A DNA stretch of 64,000 nucleotides from Brevibacillus fluminis (GCF_003710825.1 NZ_RHHQ01000017.1:124001-188000); one strand, 5' to 3'; shown: positions 8,800-17,300, counted from the stretch's first letter. Notes: generated by a model not told the origin, from the letters alone. Numbers and translations are program-made.

Positions 8800-8815
8800 C
8801 TCCGATCGTTTGGTC

Positions 8816-8860
8816 TAGTTAGGTTTAGTTGGTTTTAGTTTGATTGAACTTGTCTGAGTT
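8816..8860. promoter_or_regulatory. Five 10-bp-phased direct repeats, candidate operator
   Basis: TAGTT occurs at 8816, 8826 and 8836, followed in the same register by GAACT (8846) and GAGTT (8856). The exact 10-bp period places the sites on one face of the helix. The block lies between the divergent regulator-tup operon and the oxidoreductase gene, so cooperative binding by the excisionase-type regulator is likely. Confidence 0.5.
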
Positions 8861-9054
8861 GGTATAAGATTAAGATACTTGAAAAAACAGTGTAATGGCA
8901 ATACATATTTTGAGAATATATACCAGTAAACTCAGCGAAAAACCAAAAATTTTGCTGAATTTTCTTGGAATAACGGAAGGAAATGACACATACAAGTCGA
9001 ACTAGGAGGATATTGTTAGTTTTTACTAATAGTGAAGAAATGAGGAGGTAATCA

Positions 9055-10863
9055 ATGAGTATCGGCGGATTCAAAAATCGCGAAATCGTTGTAGACCTAT
9101 CCAAAGGCACCGTCGGCTATCGGGAGATCAATGAGGAGCTTGCCAAAAAATATGTTGGCGGACGCGGGCTAGGTGTTAAGTATTTGTTGGATAACGGGCC
9201 ACAAGTGGAAGCGTTTTCGGATGAGAACATGCTTTGTTTGATGACAGGTCCTGTCACGGGCTCCAGATCCTCGATGAGCGGACGCTTGTGCATGGTGACC
9301 AAGTCTCCGCTTACTGGCACCGTGACAGATTCCCACATGGGAGGCTGGACGGCTGCACGACTGAAATGGGCGGGCATCGACAATGTCATCTTCACTGGTA
9401 AAAGCGACAAACCGACGTATCTGTATATTGAGAATGGGCAGGGAGAACTGCGCGATGCCAGCGATGTATGGGGGCTCGGGACTCGTGCCACTGTCAAAAC
9501 CATGCAAGACCGCTACGGCAAAGAAGATTTGAGTGTGATGTGCATCGGACAAGCGGGAGAAAATCTCATTCGCTTCGCTGGCTTCATCAATGAAAACGAT
9601 CGTGCTGCCGGACGGGGCGGCACCGGCGCAGTCGCCGGATACAAAAACTTGAAGGCAGTCGTCATCAAGGCAGCGCAAAAAGGAAATATGCCAAAGCCTG
9701 CACAAGAGGAAGAATACAAGCAAGCCAACCAGAAAGCGCTGAAAGCCATCATGGAAGGCGGCCTGACCGCACCGAAGAAAGGCGGCCTTTCCGTTTATGG
9801 CACGAATGTACTGACCAGCATCATCAACGAGGTTGGCGCATTGCCGACCATGAACTCCAAATACACACACTGGGACGAAGCGGAAGGCCACAGCGGCGAA
9901 ACCGTGAACGCCACCTTGCTCGTCGCGGACAATACGTGCCACGCTTGTCCAGTTGCCTGCAAAAAAGAAGTGGAAGTGAAGGAAGGCAAGTACAAGACGC
10001 GCGTAGAGAGCTTTGAGTATGAATCGGGCTGGGCGCTTGGCGCCAACTGCGGACTCGGCGATGCTGCACCGATTTCATTTATGATCAATATGTGCAATGA
10101 GTATGGGTTCGACACGATCGAACTCGGAAACACGCTTTCCTGTATGATGGAAGCGTATGAAAGAGGGCTGACCGAGGAAAAGGTAGATTGGGGCGACGCC
10201 GACCGGATGATCGAACTGACGGAGATGCTCGTTTTCCGCAGAGGGATCGGCGATGTACTGGCAGAAGGAACGACCCGTGCGGCAAAGCATTTTGGCGATG
10301 AGAATTTGGCGATGTGCGTGAAAGGGCAAGCGATCCCAGCGTATGACCCGCGCGGCATCCAGGGCATTGGTCTCGGCTATGCAACCAGCAACCGCGGTGC
10401 ATGTCACCTTCGCGGCTATACGGTTGCCAGTGAGATTGCTGGCATTCCGATGCCGACAGACCGCTTGAAGCCGGAAGGAAAAGGAGAGCTGTTGAAGGTG
10501 TTCCAGGATCTGCTCGCCTTCTCCGATTCCATGAACATTTGCAAATTCTCGTCGTTCTCGGAAAACGCTGAGAATTACGCTGAACAGTACGCGACCATGA
10601 CAGGATTGCCGGTAACAGCGGACGATGTGATGAAAATTGGTGAGCGTATCTACAACCTGGAGCGCCATTATAATAACCTTGCAGGATTCGACAAACGCGA
10701 GGACGACTATTTGCCAAAACGTTTCACGGAAGAGCCGGGCACCGGAAACAGCGCTGGACAGCTGAGCCGAATGGACATCATGCTGGATGAATATTATCAA
10801 GTGCGCGGTTGGGTGGATGGAGTCGTACCGGAAAACAAGCTGAAAGAGTTGGGCATTTCCTAA
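9055..10863 (+). CDS. aor: Tungsten-type aldehyde:ferredoxin oxidoreductase family protein
   Basis: A 602-residue cytoplasmic enzyme of the AOR family. Its members use a bis-pterin tungsten (rarely molybdenum) cofactor and a 4Fe-4S cluster to interconvert aldehydes and carboxylates with ferredoxin. The N-terminal domain shows YVGGRGLGVKYL and GPVTGS; cluster ligands are C295, C298, C302 and C496 (C-x2-C-x3-C, then a distant C). Length and motifs are complete. ATG at 9055 follows GAGGAGG. Neighbours encode tungstate uptake, a MoaD-like protein and cofactor synthesis. The substrate is not readable. No separate polyferredoxin subunit gene is adjacent, so the electron partner is unknown. Confidence 0.93.
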   Translation: MSIGGFKNREIVVDLSKGTVGYREINEELAKKYVGGRGLGVKYLLDNGPQVEAFSDENMLCLMTGPVTGSRSSMSGRLCMVTKSPLTGTVTDSHMGGWTAARLKWAGIDNVIFTGKSDKPTYLYIENGQGELRDASDVWGLGTRATVKTMQDRYGKEDLSVMCIGQAGENLIRFAGFINENDRAAGRGGTGAVAGYKNLKAVVIKAAQKGNMPKPAQEEEYKQANQKALKAIMEGGLTAPKKGGLSVYGTNVLTSIINEVGALPTMNSKYTHWDEAEGHSGETVNATLLVADNTCHACPVACKKEVEVKEGKYKTRVESFEYESGWALGANCGLGDAAPISFMINMCNEYGFDTIELGNTLSCMMEAYERGLTEEKVDWGDADRMIELTEMLVFRRGIGDVLAEGTTRAAKHFGDENLAMCVKGQAIPAYDPRGIQGIGLGYATSNRGACHLRGYTVASEIAGIPMPTDRLKPEGKGELLKVFQDLLAFSDSMNICKFSSFSENAENYAEQYATMTGLPVTADDVMKIGERIYNLERHYNNLAGFDKREDDYLPKRFTEEPGTGNSAGQLSRMDIMLDEYYQVRGWVDGVVPENKLKELGIS

Positions 10864-10872
10864 GGGGACGCG

Positions 10873-10905
10873 AAAAAAGGTGGAATCAGCTTCCACCTTT
10901 TTTTC
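10873..10905. terminator. Bidirectional terminator
   Basis: AAAAAAGGTGGAA (10873-10885) pairs with TTCCACCTTTTTTT across a 5-base loop. It gives a T-tract on both strands and ends the oxidoreductase gene and the convergent small-protein operon. Confidence 0.88.
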
Positions 10906-10907
10906 TA

Positions 10908-11183
10908 CTACCCTCCCACACGAATGACCTTAACTTTAAAACGCGCTAATAGGTTAGTAAGGATCTCCTCATCATCAGCCTGAAATGAGATGAAAACGGC
11001 ATTGACGTGAAAACGCTTGGTGATCGTGACGGTTTCCTCACGAAGGATTTCCGCCCGCCAGCCCTCTGCTTCGACCGTCGCCGGAAGTGTTTCATCGCTC
11101 GGCTTTCTGCCACCGCATTCTATCAGATAGGTGATCAGATGCGACAAGGGGATCCCGCGCAGCTCGAGAGTTTGCTCAATCAT
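10908..11183 (-). CDS. Uncharacterised small protein coupled to MoaD-like gene
   Basis: A 91-residue protein that I do not recognise as a named family. It starts at the ATG at 11183 behind GGGAGG; the longer frame to 11237 would overlap moaD. It is mostly soluble with a mixed alpha/beta pattern (MIEQTLELRGIPLSHLITYL, later ITKRFHVNAVFISF and VKVIRV). Only one base separates it from the stop of the MoaD-like gene, so the two are translationally coupled. The pair converges on the tungsten enzyme gene. A role in pterin-cofactor sulfuration or insertion specific to that enzyme is an inference from position only. Confidence 0.65.
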   Translation of the reverse strand: MIEQTLELRGIPLSHLITYLIECGGRKPSDETLPATVEAEGWRAEILREETVTITKRFHVNAVFISFQADDEEILTNLLARFKVKVIRVGG

Positions 11184-11184
11184 C

Positions 11185-11460
11185 CTATCCTCCCGCAACC
11201 GGTGGGAACAAGGCGAATTGATCAGCCTCATCGACAATCGTCTCTAGGCCTTCCGCATGAATCACATTGCGTCCGTTCAAAAAGACATGAACAAACGGCT
11301 GAAGTGTTCGTTCCGGTGTGAAAACTTCTTGTTCCAATGCGGGAAACATCCCGATGAGCGTTTCCAAAATATCGATGACCCGCCTGCCGTTCGTAAGAGG
11401 GACCTCGACCGCTTTAGCAGCACATATTTCACGGAAATTGGCAAAAACTTTCACTTTCAT
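11185..11460 (-). CDS. MoaD/ThiS family ubiquitin-like sulfur carrier
   Basis: A 91-residue beta-grasp protein: KVKVFANFREICA at the N-terminus, VHVFLNGRNVIHAEGL in the middle and FALFPPVAGG at the end. The C-terminal Gly-Gly is the site that a MoeB-type enzyme adenylates and that then carries a thiocarboxylate for dithiolene formation. It is a free-standing MoaD in addition to the MoaD-MoaE fusion at 16015, as is common next to tungsten AOR genes. It is the first gene of a two-gene operon. Confidence 0.85.
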   Translation of the reverse strand: MKVKVFANFREICAAKAVEVPLTNGRRVIDILETLIGMFPALEQEVFTPERTLQPFVHVFLNGRNVIHAEGLETIVDEADQFALFPPVAGG

Positions 11461-11643
11461 ATCTGCGGAATTCTCCTTTTTCTTTTTATCGTGCTTGAAA
11501 ATGCATTCGCTGTAAAGAACAAAATGTTTGAGTAGTGGAATTTTTCTGAATCAGGACGATTTTTTTCGAAAAATAACCAGTGTCCGGTTTGGGCCTGTTG
11601 AAAATGATTTGTCTGTGCATGACGCACGTGGATGGAGGCACAT

Positions 11644-12876
11644 ATGAAATTCTTCAATGTAAAAACGGTGATGGAGACGCTAGACCTGATCGCAAATGAA
11701 TATCAACCAATCCGCCAACCGATCGAAGTGCCGCTCATCGAAGCGTTGGGAATGGTCAACGCTTTTGACATCTACTCGGACGAACAGGTGCCACATTTTT
11801 CCCGCTCAACGGTTGATGGCTTTGCCGTCAGGGCTATGGATACGTATGGTGCATCGGAATCGTTGCCCGCCTTCCTGTCGATTACAGGAAAGGTTGACAT
11901 GGGGAGAGCAGCCACAATGAAGCTGCGAGAAGGACAAGCGCAGGCGATCCCAACAGGAGGAATGGTACCTGAAGGCGCAGACGGGGTCGTCATGATCGAG
12001 CATGTGGAGGAGTTAGGCGATCTGCTCAACGTGTACCGTCAAATTGCACCAGGCGAAAACATCATCCGCGCTGGTGATGATGTCCAAAGTGGCGAAAAAG
12101 TATTGGCGGCGGGCCGCAAGCTAAGGCCGCAAGAATTGGGCGTGCTGGCGGCGATCGGGAAAACGACGGTTTGGGTCTATCCACGACCGATTGTCGGAAT
12201 TTTGTCCACCGGCGATGAGATCGTTCCGTGCGAAAAGCAAACGCTTGCTGCAGGTGAGATTCGTGACATCAACAGCATGACGGTGGGTGCAGCTGCGATG
12301 CAAGCAGGGGCGGAAGTGGTGTACGGCGGAATCGTAGCCGATGAGCTTGATTCGTTTGCCATACGGGCAAAAGAGCTTTACGACAAGGTTGATTTCCTCA
12401 TTCTCTCGGGCGGAAGCTCGGTCGGAACCAGAGATTACTCCGTGCAGGTGCTGGAATCGCTGGGGAGTCCCGGCATTTTGGTACACGGCGTCTCGATAAA
12501 GCCGGGTAAGCCGACGATACTCGCAAAAGCGAATGGAAAGCCCGTGATGGGGCTTCCCGGACACCCAGCCTCCGCTTTAATTATTTTTCATCTCTTTGCG
12601 GGCCCGATCATCGAGAAGCTGCAAGGACGCAAGCACGAATCAACTGACAAGCGGCTAACAGCAAAACTGTCACGTAATGTCCCGTCTGCTGTAGGACGAA
12701 CCGATTATGTCCGGGTGGGTCTAGAGGAGCGTGAGGACGGGCTTTGGGCGGTGCCGGTTTTTGGCAAGTCAGGCTTGATCACCACGTTGGTGGACAGTGA
12801 TGGCATGGTTGAGATTCCCGCGAGCAAAGAAGGGATTTTAGAAGGCGAATTTGTGAAAGTACATATGTTTTACTAG
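11644..12876 (+). CDS. moeA: Molybdopterin molybdenumtransferase MoeA
   Basis: A 410-residue enzyme that inserts the metal oxyanion into adenylylated molybdopterin. Motifs in order are STVDGFAV (about residue 57), PTGGMVPEGADGVVMIEHV, GDDVQSGEKVLAAG, STGDEI, LSGGSSVGTRD and GLPGHPASA. The start is ATG 11644, 6 bases after GGAGG; a longer frame reaches 11632 but would include the ribosome binding site. It heads a cofactor operon with the MoeA-sensor fusion and moaA. The presence of two MoeA paralogues suggests separate Mo and W branches. Confidence 0.9.
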   Translation: MKFFNVKTVMETLDLIANEYQPIRQPIEVPLIEALGMVNAFDIYSDEQVPHFSRSTVDGFAVRAMDTYGASESLPAFLSITGKVDMGRAATMKLREGQAQAIPTGGMVPEGADGVVMIEHVEELGDLLNVYRQIAPGENIIRAGDDVQSGEKVLAAGRKLRPQELGVLAAIGKTTVWVYPRPIVGILSTGDEIVPCEKQTLAAGEIRDINSMTVGAAAMQAGAEVVYGGIVADELDSFAIRAKELYDKVDFLILSGGSSVGTRDYSVQVLESLGSPGILVHGVSIKPGKPTILAKANGKPVMGLPGHPASALIIFHLFAGPIIEKLQGRKHESTDKRLTAKLSRNVPSAVGRTDYVRVGLEEREDGLWAVPVFGKSGLITTLVDSDGMVEIPASKEGILEGEFVKVHMFY

Positions 12877-12915
12877 GAAGCGTGCTTACGATGATGGAAT
12901 TGCAGGAGGAGTAAC

Positions 12916-14820
12916 ATGCGCAAAATCTACCTGGAAGACAAACCGCTCCAAGAAGCGCAGCTTCAGCTGTGCGAACGGTTCCGCTTTGAGCCGCAAGTTG
13001 AGATTGTTTCGACGCCACGATCGCTCGGACGCGTGACGGCGCAGCCTGTATATGCAAAGGTATCGATGCCGAACTACCATGCGTCCGCGATGGATGGCAT
13101 AGCGGTGAAAGCAGAGAAAACGTACGGTGCGTCCGAGCTTCAACCGCTGCGGTTAAAGCAAAATGATGAGTACGTCGTCGTCGATACCGGAGACCCGATA
13201 CCCGCAGGATTTGACGCCGTTATCATGATTGAAGACATTCACCAGGTGGATGAGGAAACGGTCGAAATTTTGGATGCAGTTGCCCCATGGCAGCATATCC
13301 GCCCGATTGGCGAGGATGTGGTGGTAGGTGAGGTGATTGTACCGGATCACTATAAGCTGAGACCCGTCGATTTGGGTGCGCTGCTGGCTGGTGGTAATGT
13401 GACTGTCTCTGTTTTGCGAAAACCGAGAGTCGCGATCATTCCGACCGGAACGGAGCTGATCGCACCGGCCGAAAGCGTGAACGAGGGGGAAATCATCGAG
13501 TTTAACGGGACGGTTTTTTCTGCGTATGTGGAAGAGTGGGGCGGAGAACCGCTGTATCGGGGGATTGTTCCCGATGATTACGCGCTGATACGCGAGGCGG
13601 TTCGGACCGCTGTGAAGGAAGCAGACATCGTTCTTTTAAATGCGGGTTCATCGGCAGGTAGAGAAGATTACACCGTACATGTGCTTGAAGAGCTTGGGGA
13701 GGTGTTGACGCACGGCGTCGCTACACGTCCGGGAAAACCTGTCGTTGTCGGGATCGTCGAGGGAAAACCGGTGATCGGCTTGCCGGGGTATCCGGTTTCA
13801 GCCTACCTCAACCTGGAATGGTTTGCTCGACCGCTGATCCATCAGTATTATGGACTAATTGAGCCAAAGCGCCAGCGTATTCAGGCAAAAATCGGCCGTC
13901 GTATCGTGTCTGTCATGGGCGCAGAGGATTTCGTTCGGGTGACGATCGGATGCATTGATGGACAATACATTGTCAATCCGTTGACGCGTGCCGCTGGTGT
14001 TACGATGTCGATGGTCCGGGCCGACGGACTTTTGCGAATTCCACCTGGCCATTTGGGCTATGAGCAAGGTGAGATGGCGGAAGTAGAGCTCTACCGGCCT
14101 TTGGAACAGATCAACAATACGATCGTGTCGACGGGAAGCCATGATCTGTCGATGGATATTCTCCATACGCTGATTCGCCAAGAAAACCCACAGCTTTTTC
14201 TCAATTCCTCTCACGTAGGCAGCATGGGTGGAATATTGGCCGTACAAAAAGGAGAAGCACATATGGCGGGTGTCCATCTTTTCGATGAGGCAACTGGCAC
14301 GTATAATGAAACATACATCGCTAAATATGCAAAGGAACGCGATGTCGTTTTGGTCCAGCTGGTTTATCGACAGCAAGGCTGGATCGTGCCGAAAGGAAAT
14401 CCGCTGTCGATTCAGTCAGTGAATGATTTGACCCGAGCGAACATCACGTACATGAACCGTCAGCGCGGGGCTGGGACTCGCCTTTTGTTCGATTATTTGC
14501 TGAAAGAGCAGGCGATCAACAGAGAGGACATTTATGGATATTTGCGCGAGGCAGTCTCTCACCTGAGTGTAGCTGCCGCTGTTGCTGGGGGGACGGCTGA
14601 TGTTGGACTCGGCATTTTTTCTGCCGCACAAGCGATGGGGTTAGATTTCATCCCCGTTGCAGAAGAGCGGTATGATCTTTTGATGAGCCGTACGTTTTTT
14701 GAGAGCCCAGAAGGCGCTACGCTGATGAAAATCATTCGTTCAGCAGAGTTTGCAGATCGGATGGAATCTTTGGGTGGCTATAGCTGCCGTGATTCAGGTA
14801 CAATTCTTATACAATCGTGA
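12916..14820 (+). CDS. moeA: MoeA fused to a PBP-like oxyanion-sensor domain
   Basis: A 634-residue two-domain protein. Residues 1-400 are MoeA (ASAMDGIAV, DTGDPIPAGFDAVIMIED, PTGTELI, NAGSSAGREDYTV, GLPGYPVSAY). Residues about 410-634 are a PBP-like domain (STGSHDLSMDIL, GGILAVQKGEAHMAGVHLFD, MNRQRGAGTRLLFDYLL, SVAAAVAGGTADVGLGIF). That domain is clearly homologous to the sensor part of the regulator at 7855. The fusion could deliver or sense molybdate or tungstate at the insertion step. RBS GGAGGAGT precedes ATG 12916; the gap to moeA is 39 bp. Confidence 0.9.
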   Translation: MRKIYLEDKPLQEAQLQLCERFRFEPQVEIVSTPRSLGRVTAQPVYAKVSMPNYHASAMDGIAVKAEKTYGASELQPLRLKQNDEYVVVDTGDPIPAGFDAVIMIEDIHQVDEETVEILDAVAPWQHIRPIGEDVVVGEVIVPDHYKLRPVDLGALLAGGNVTVSVLRKPRVAIIPTGTELIAPAESVNEGEIIEFNGTVFSAYVEEWGGEPLYRGIVPDDYALIREAVRTAVKEADIVLLNAGSSAGREDYTVHVLEELGEVLTHGVATRPGKPVVVGIVEGKPVIGLPGYPVSAYLNLEWFARPLIHQYYGLIEPKRQRIQAKIGRRIVSVMGAEDFVRVTIGCIDGQYIVNPLTRAAGVTMSMVRADGLLRIPPGHLGYEQGEMAEVELYRPLEQINNTIVSTGSHDLSMDILHTLIRQENPQLFLNSSHVGSMGGILAVQKGEAHMAGVHLFDEATGTYNETYIAKYAKERDVVLVQLVYRQQGWIVPKGNPLSIQSVNDLTRANITYMNRQRGAGTRLLFDYLLKEQAINREDIYGYLREAVSHLSVAAAVAGGTADVGLGIFSAAQAMGLDFIPVAEERYDLLMSRTFFESPEGATLMKIIRSAEFADRMESLGGYSCRDSGTILIQS

Positions 14821-14853
14821 CTGATCCATCCTCTCGAAAGGAGAGTGAACAAC

Positions 14854-15873
14854 ATGCAAAACCACGTGTTAGACGCACGAAACCGTCCTCTCCGCGATTT
14901 GCGCATTTCCGTGACAGACAAATGCAATTTTCGCTGCCAATATTGCATGCCTGCAGACATTTTTGGTCCCGATTATCCATTTTTGCCGCAGCACAAGCTG
15001 CTGTCGTTTGAAGAGATCACTCGTCTTACGAAAATTTTCACCTCACTTGGGGTTGAGAAAATTCGCATCACTGGCGGCGAGCCGCTCATGCGCAAAGACT
15101 TACCGGAGTTAATTGCCATGATTCGCCAGGTGGATGGGGTACGCGATATCGCGATGACCACAAACGGCTCGCTTTTGGCCAAGCATGCCCATGCGTTGAA
15201 GGCGGCGGGGCTCGACCGTGTGACCGTCAGCCTGGACAGCCTCGACCGTGAGCGCTTTGGCAACATGAACGGTAGAGGATATGAGGTAGAGACGATTATC
15301 CAAGGAATCGACGCCGCGGCCGCGGCTGGGCTTTCTGTGAAAATCAATATGGTTGTTCAGCGGGGCGTAAACGACCAGGACGTGCTGCCGATGGCGATCT
15401 TTTTCCGTGAAAAAGGCTACACGCTCCGCTTCATCGAATTCATGGACGTTGGGAACAGCAATGGCTGGAAGCTCGATCAAGTCGTACCGAGCCAAGAGAT
15501 CGTGGAGCTGATCCATGCCCACATGCCGCTTGAGCCTATCGATCCTAACTATTTTGGCGAAGTGGCCTCGCGCTATCGATATGTCGGAACTACGCAAGAA
15601 ATCGGCTTGATCTCGTCGGTTACCCAGGCGTTTTGCTCGACCTGTACGCGAGCGAGGCTGTCAGCGGAAGGGAAGCTGTACAATTGTCTGTTTGCTTCTG
15701 TCGGCGAGGATTTGCGCGCTCCCATGCGTGAAGGTAAGAGTGATGAGGAGATTCGGGAACAGATTGTGGACATTTGGCAGAAGCGGGATGATCGCTATTC
15801 CGAGATCCGCTTGAGCAATACGCCGGACTTGCCGCCGCGTTCCAAGGTGGAGATGTCGCATATCGGCGGCTAA
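14854..15873 (+). CDS. moaA: GTP 3',8-cyclase MoaA
   Basis: A 339-residue radical SAM enzyme that starts molybdopterin synthesis by rearranging GTP. The SAM cluster motif is C24-x3-C28-x2-C31 (KCNFRCQYC); the second cluster site is FCSTCTRARL with a later Cys in LYNCLF. It ends in the HIGG Gly-Gly tail needed by MoaA. ATG 14854 is chosen at 9-10 bases after AGGAGA; an upstream in-frame GTG at 14845 overlaps that site. It is the third gene of the moeA operon. Confidence 0.95.
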   Translation: MQNHVLDARNRPLRDLRISVTDKCNFRCQYCMPADIFGPDYPFLPQHKLLSFEEITRLTKIFTSLGVEKIRITGGEPLMRKDLPELIAMIRQVDGVRDIAMTTNGSLLAKHAHALKAAGLDRVTVSLDSLDRERFGNMNGRGYEVETIIQGIDAAAAAGLSVKINMVVQRGVNDQDVLPMAIFFREKGYTLRFIEFMDVGNSNGWKLDQVVPSQEIVELIHAHMPLEPIDPNYFGEVASRYRYVGTTQEIGLISSVTQAFCSTCTRARLSAEGKLYNCLFASVGEDLRAPMREGKSDEEIREQIVDIWQKRDDRYSEIRLSNTPDLPPRSKVEMSHIGG

Positions 15874-15892
15874 AAATGGATGCCAGTGAACG

Positions 15893-15972
15893 TTAGAAAA
15901 CCTGGCTACGCCAAGCTTTTGGCGGAGCCGCGGTTGCACTTATACTGGATAAGAATTTTATAAATTCTTATC
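15893..15972 (+). repeat. Intergenic repeat, copy A (about 80 bp, two palindromes)
   Basis: Matches copies at 41118-41177 and 42819-42898. It contains hairpin 1 (GGCTaCGCCAA/TTGGCGgAGCC), the conserved linker CGGTTGCACTTATACTGGA, and hairpin 2 (GATAAGAATTT/AAATTCTTATC). It lies between the convergent moaA and moaD-moaE genes. Confidence 0.85.
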
Positions 15973-15977
15973 TGTAC

Positions 15978-16008
15978 AAAAAAGGGGACCTGCAAAGATC
16001 CCCTTTTC
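15978..16008. terminator. Bidirectional terminator between moaA and moaD-moaE
   Basis: AAAAGGGGA and TCCCCTTTT flank a 10-base loop, with A6 upstream and T4 downstream, so it works best for the minus-strand moaD-moaE gene. Confidence 0.75.
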
Positions 16009-16014
16009 GCGTTA

Positions 16015-16710
16015 TTATTCATACGAGGAAGAAAGCGGATTCCATGGGCCTTGCTGATGACCCTTCCATTCGCTTCCATCTTCCCACAATTCTTTTTTCC
16101 AGATCGGTACGATTTGTTTGAGGCGTTCAATCGCATAGCGTCCAGCCTCAAACGACTCATCACGGTGAGGCGTCGCCACGGCGATGACAACCGCGATGTC
16201 TTCGATCGCTAGATTGCCGATGCGGTGATGCATGGCGACCTCCGCTTGCGGCCAACGCTCTTTGATTTCGCTTGCGACCTGCTGCATCTTTTGCACGGCC
16301 ATTGGTACATAGGCTTCATACGTGAGAGAGACTGTTCGCTGACCGTGGGTGAATTCACGCACAGTTCCGACAAACGTCAGGATGGCACCGGCACGAGGGT
16401 TGGAAACCAGCTTGACCAGCGCGTCCGCAGAAATCGGCTGCTCGGTGATTTGGAAGCGAGGATCTTCGCCGCCGCTGACTGGTGGAAGGATGGCAACCTC
16501 GTCGTTTTGCGAGATGGTTGTATCTGGATTGGCATACTCTTGGTTTACAGAAACAAAGCAGTTGGGCAAAAGCTCGGCCAGCTGCGGATAGTCGGAACCG
16601 ATCGTTTCTAGCAGCGCATGAACGGTGGCTGATTCATCTACTTCAATCAGCAGCTCACGCTTGCCGGCCCGCTCGGCAAGCCCTGCGAATAAGAGGATTT
16701 TCACTTGCAT
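16015..16710 (-). CDS. moaX: MoaD-MoaE fusion, molybdopterin synthase
   Basis: A 231-residue fusion of both molybdopterin synthase subunits. Residues 1-81 are MoaD, ending LPPVSGG at 75-81. Residues about 88-231 are MoaE (GAILTFVGTVREF, SLTYEAYVPMA, VAMHHRIGNL, PIWKKELWEDGSEW with the catalytic lysine region). The MoaD Gly-Gly is internal, so activity should need cleavage after it, as known for mycobacterial MoaX. The start is ATG 16710 because AAGGAG is 7 bases upstream; an ATG at 16716 touches that site. It is transcribed divergently from moaC. Confidence 0.92.
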   Translation of the reverse strand: MQVKILLFAGLAERAGKRELLIEVDESATVHALLETIGSDYPQLAELLPNCFVSVNQEYANPDTTISQNDEVAILPPVSGGEDPRFQITEQPISADALVKLVSNPRAGAILTFVGTVREFTHGQRTVSLTYEAYVPMAVQKMQQVASEIKERWPQAEVAMHHRIGNLAIEDIAVVIAVATPHRDESFEAGRYAIERLKQIVPIWKKELWEDGSEWKGHQQGPWNPLSSSYE

Positions 16711-16814
16711 CTGCATTCTCCTTTGCGGATGAACTATACTATGACAATATCACAAGATGGCTCGTCTTGATAGAGAGTGAGCAGGTTTTTGGATAGACCA
16801 ACTAGGAGGAGAAC

Positions 16815-17300
16815 ATGACAGACCGATTGACACATTTCAACGAACAAAACCGCGCGCAAATGGTAGACGTATCTGACAAACAAGTGACCACGCGGACTGC
16901 GGTCGCGCACAGCCGTGTCCAAATGAAGCCGGAAACGATGCAGCGCATTCGCGAGGGTACGATCAGCAAAGGGGACGTGCTGGCTGTCGCGCAGGTGGCA
17001 GGGATCATGGCCGCCAAAAAAACCGCTGACATCATCCCCATGTGCCATCCGCTGCCGCTGACCAAAATCAACATCTCATTCGGCTACGAGGGCGAGGATA
17101 CCTTGCTGATCGAAGCGGAAGTGAAAACGACCGGTAAAACTGGAGTGGAAATGGAGGCGCTCACGGCGGCCAGCGTAGTCGGGTTGACGGTGTATGATAT
17201 GTGCAAAGCGATGGACAAAGGAATGATTCTCGGTCCGACGTATTTGCAGAGCAAAACAGGCGGGAAAAATGGCGATTTCGATCGCAGCGCACAGGAATAA
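16815..17300 (+). CDS. moaC: Cyclic pyranopterin monophosphate synthase MoaC
   Basis: A 161-residue enzyme acting right after MoaA to form cPMP. Conserved motifs are MVDVSDKQVTTRTA, the catalytic DIIPMCHPLPLT, and GVEMEALTAASVVGLTVYDM with KAMDKGM. Family members form hexamers. AGGAGGA precedes the ATG by 5-6 bases. It is a single-gene unit ending in a terminator shared with the convergent padR gene. Confidence 0.95.
   Translation: MTDRLTHFNEQNRAQMVDVSDKQVTTRTAVAHSRVQMKPETMQRIREGTISKGDVLAVAQVAGIMAAKKTADIIPMCHPLPLTKINISFGYEGEDTLLIEAEVKTTGKTGVEMEALTAASVVGLTVYDMCKAMDKGMILGPTYLQSKTGGKNGDFDRSAQE

Noticed and set aside
8933..8965. Hairpin CAGCgAAAA/TTTTGCTG in the oxidoreductase leader as a Moco/W-cofactor riboswitch
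   Set aside because: Only one short A+T-rich stem is present; the leader lacks the multi-stem architecture expected of that class.
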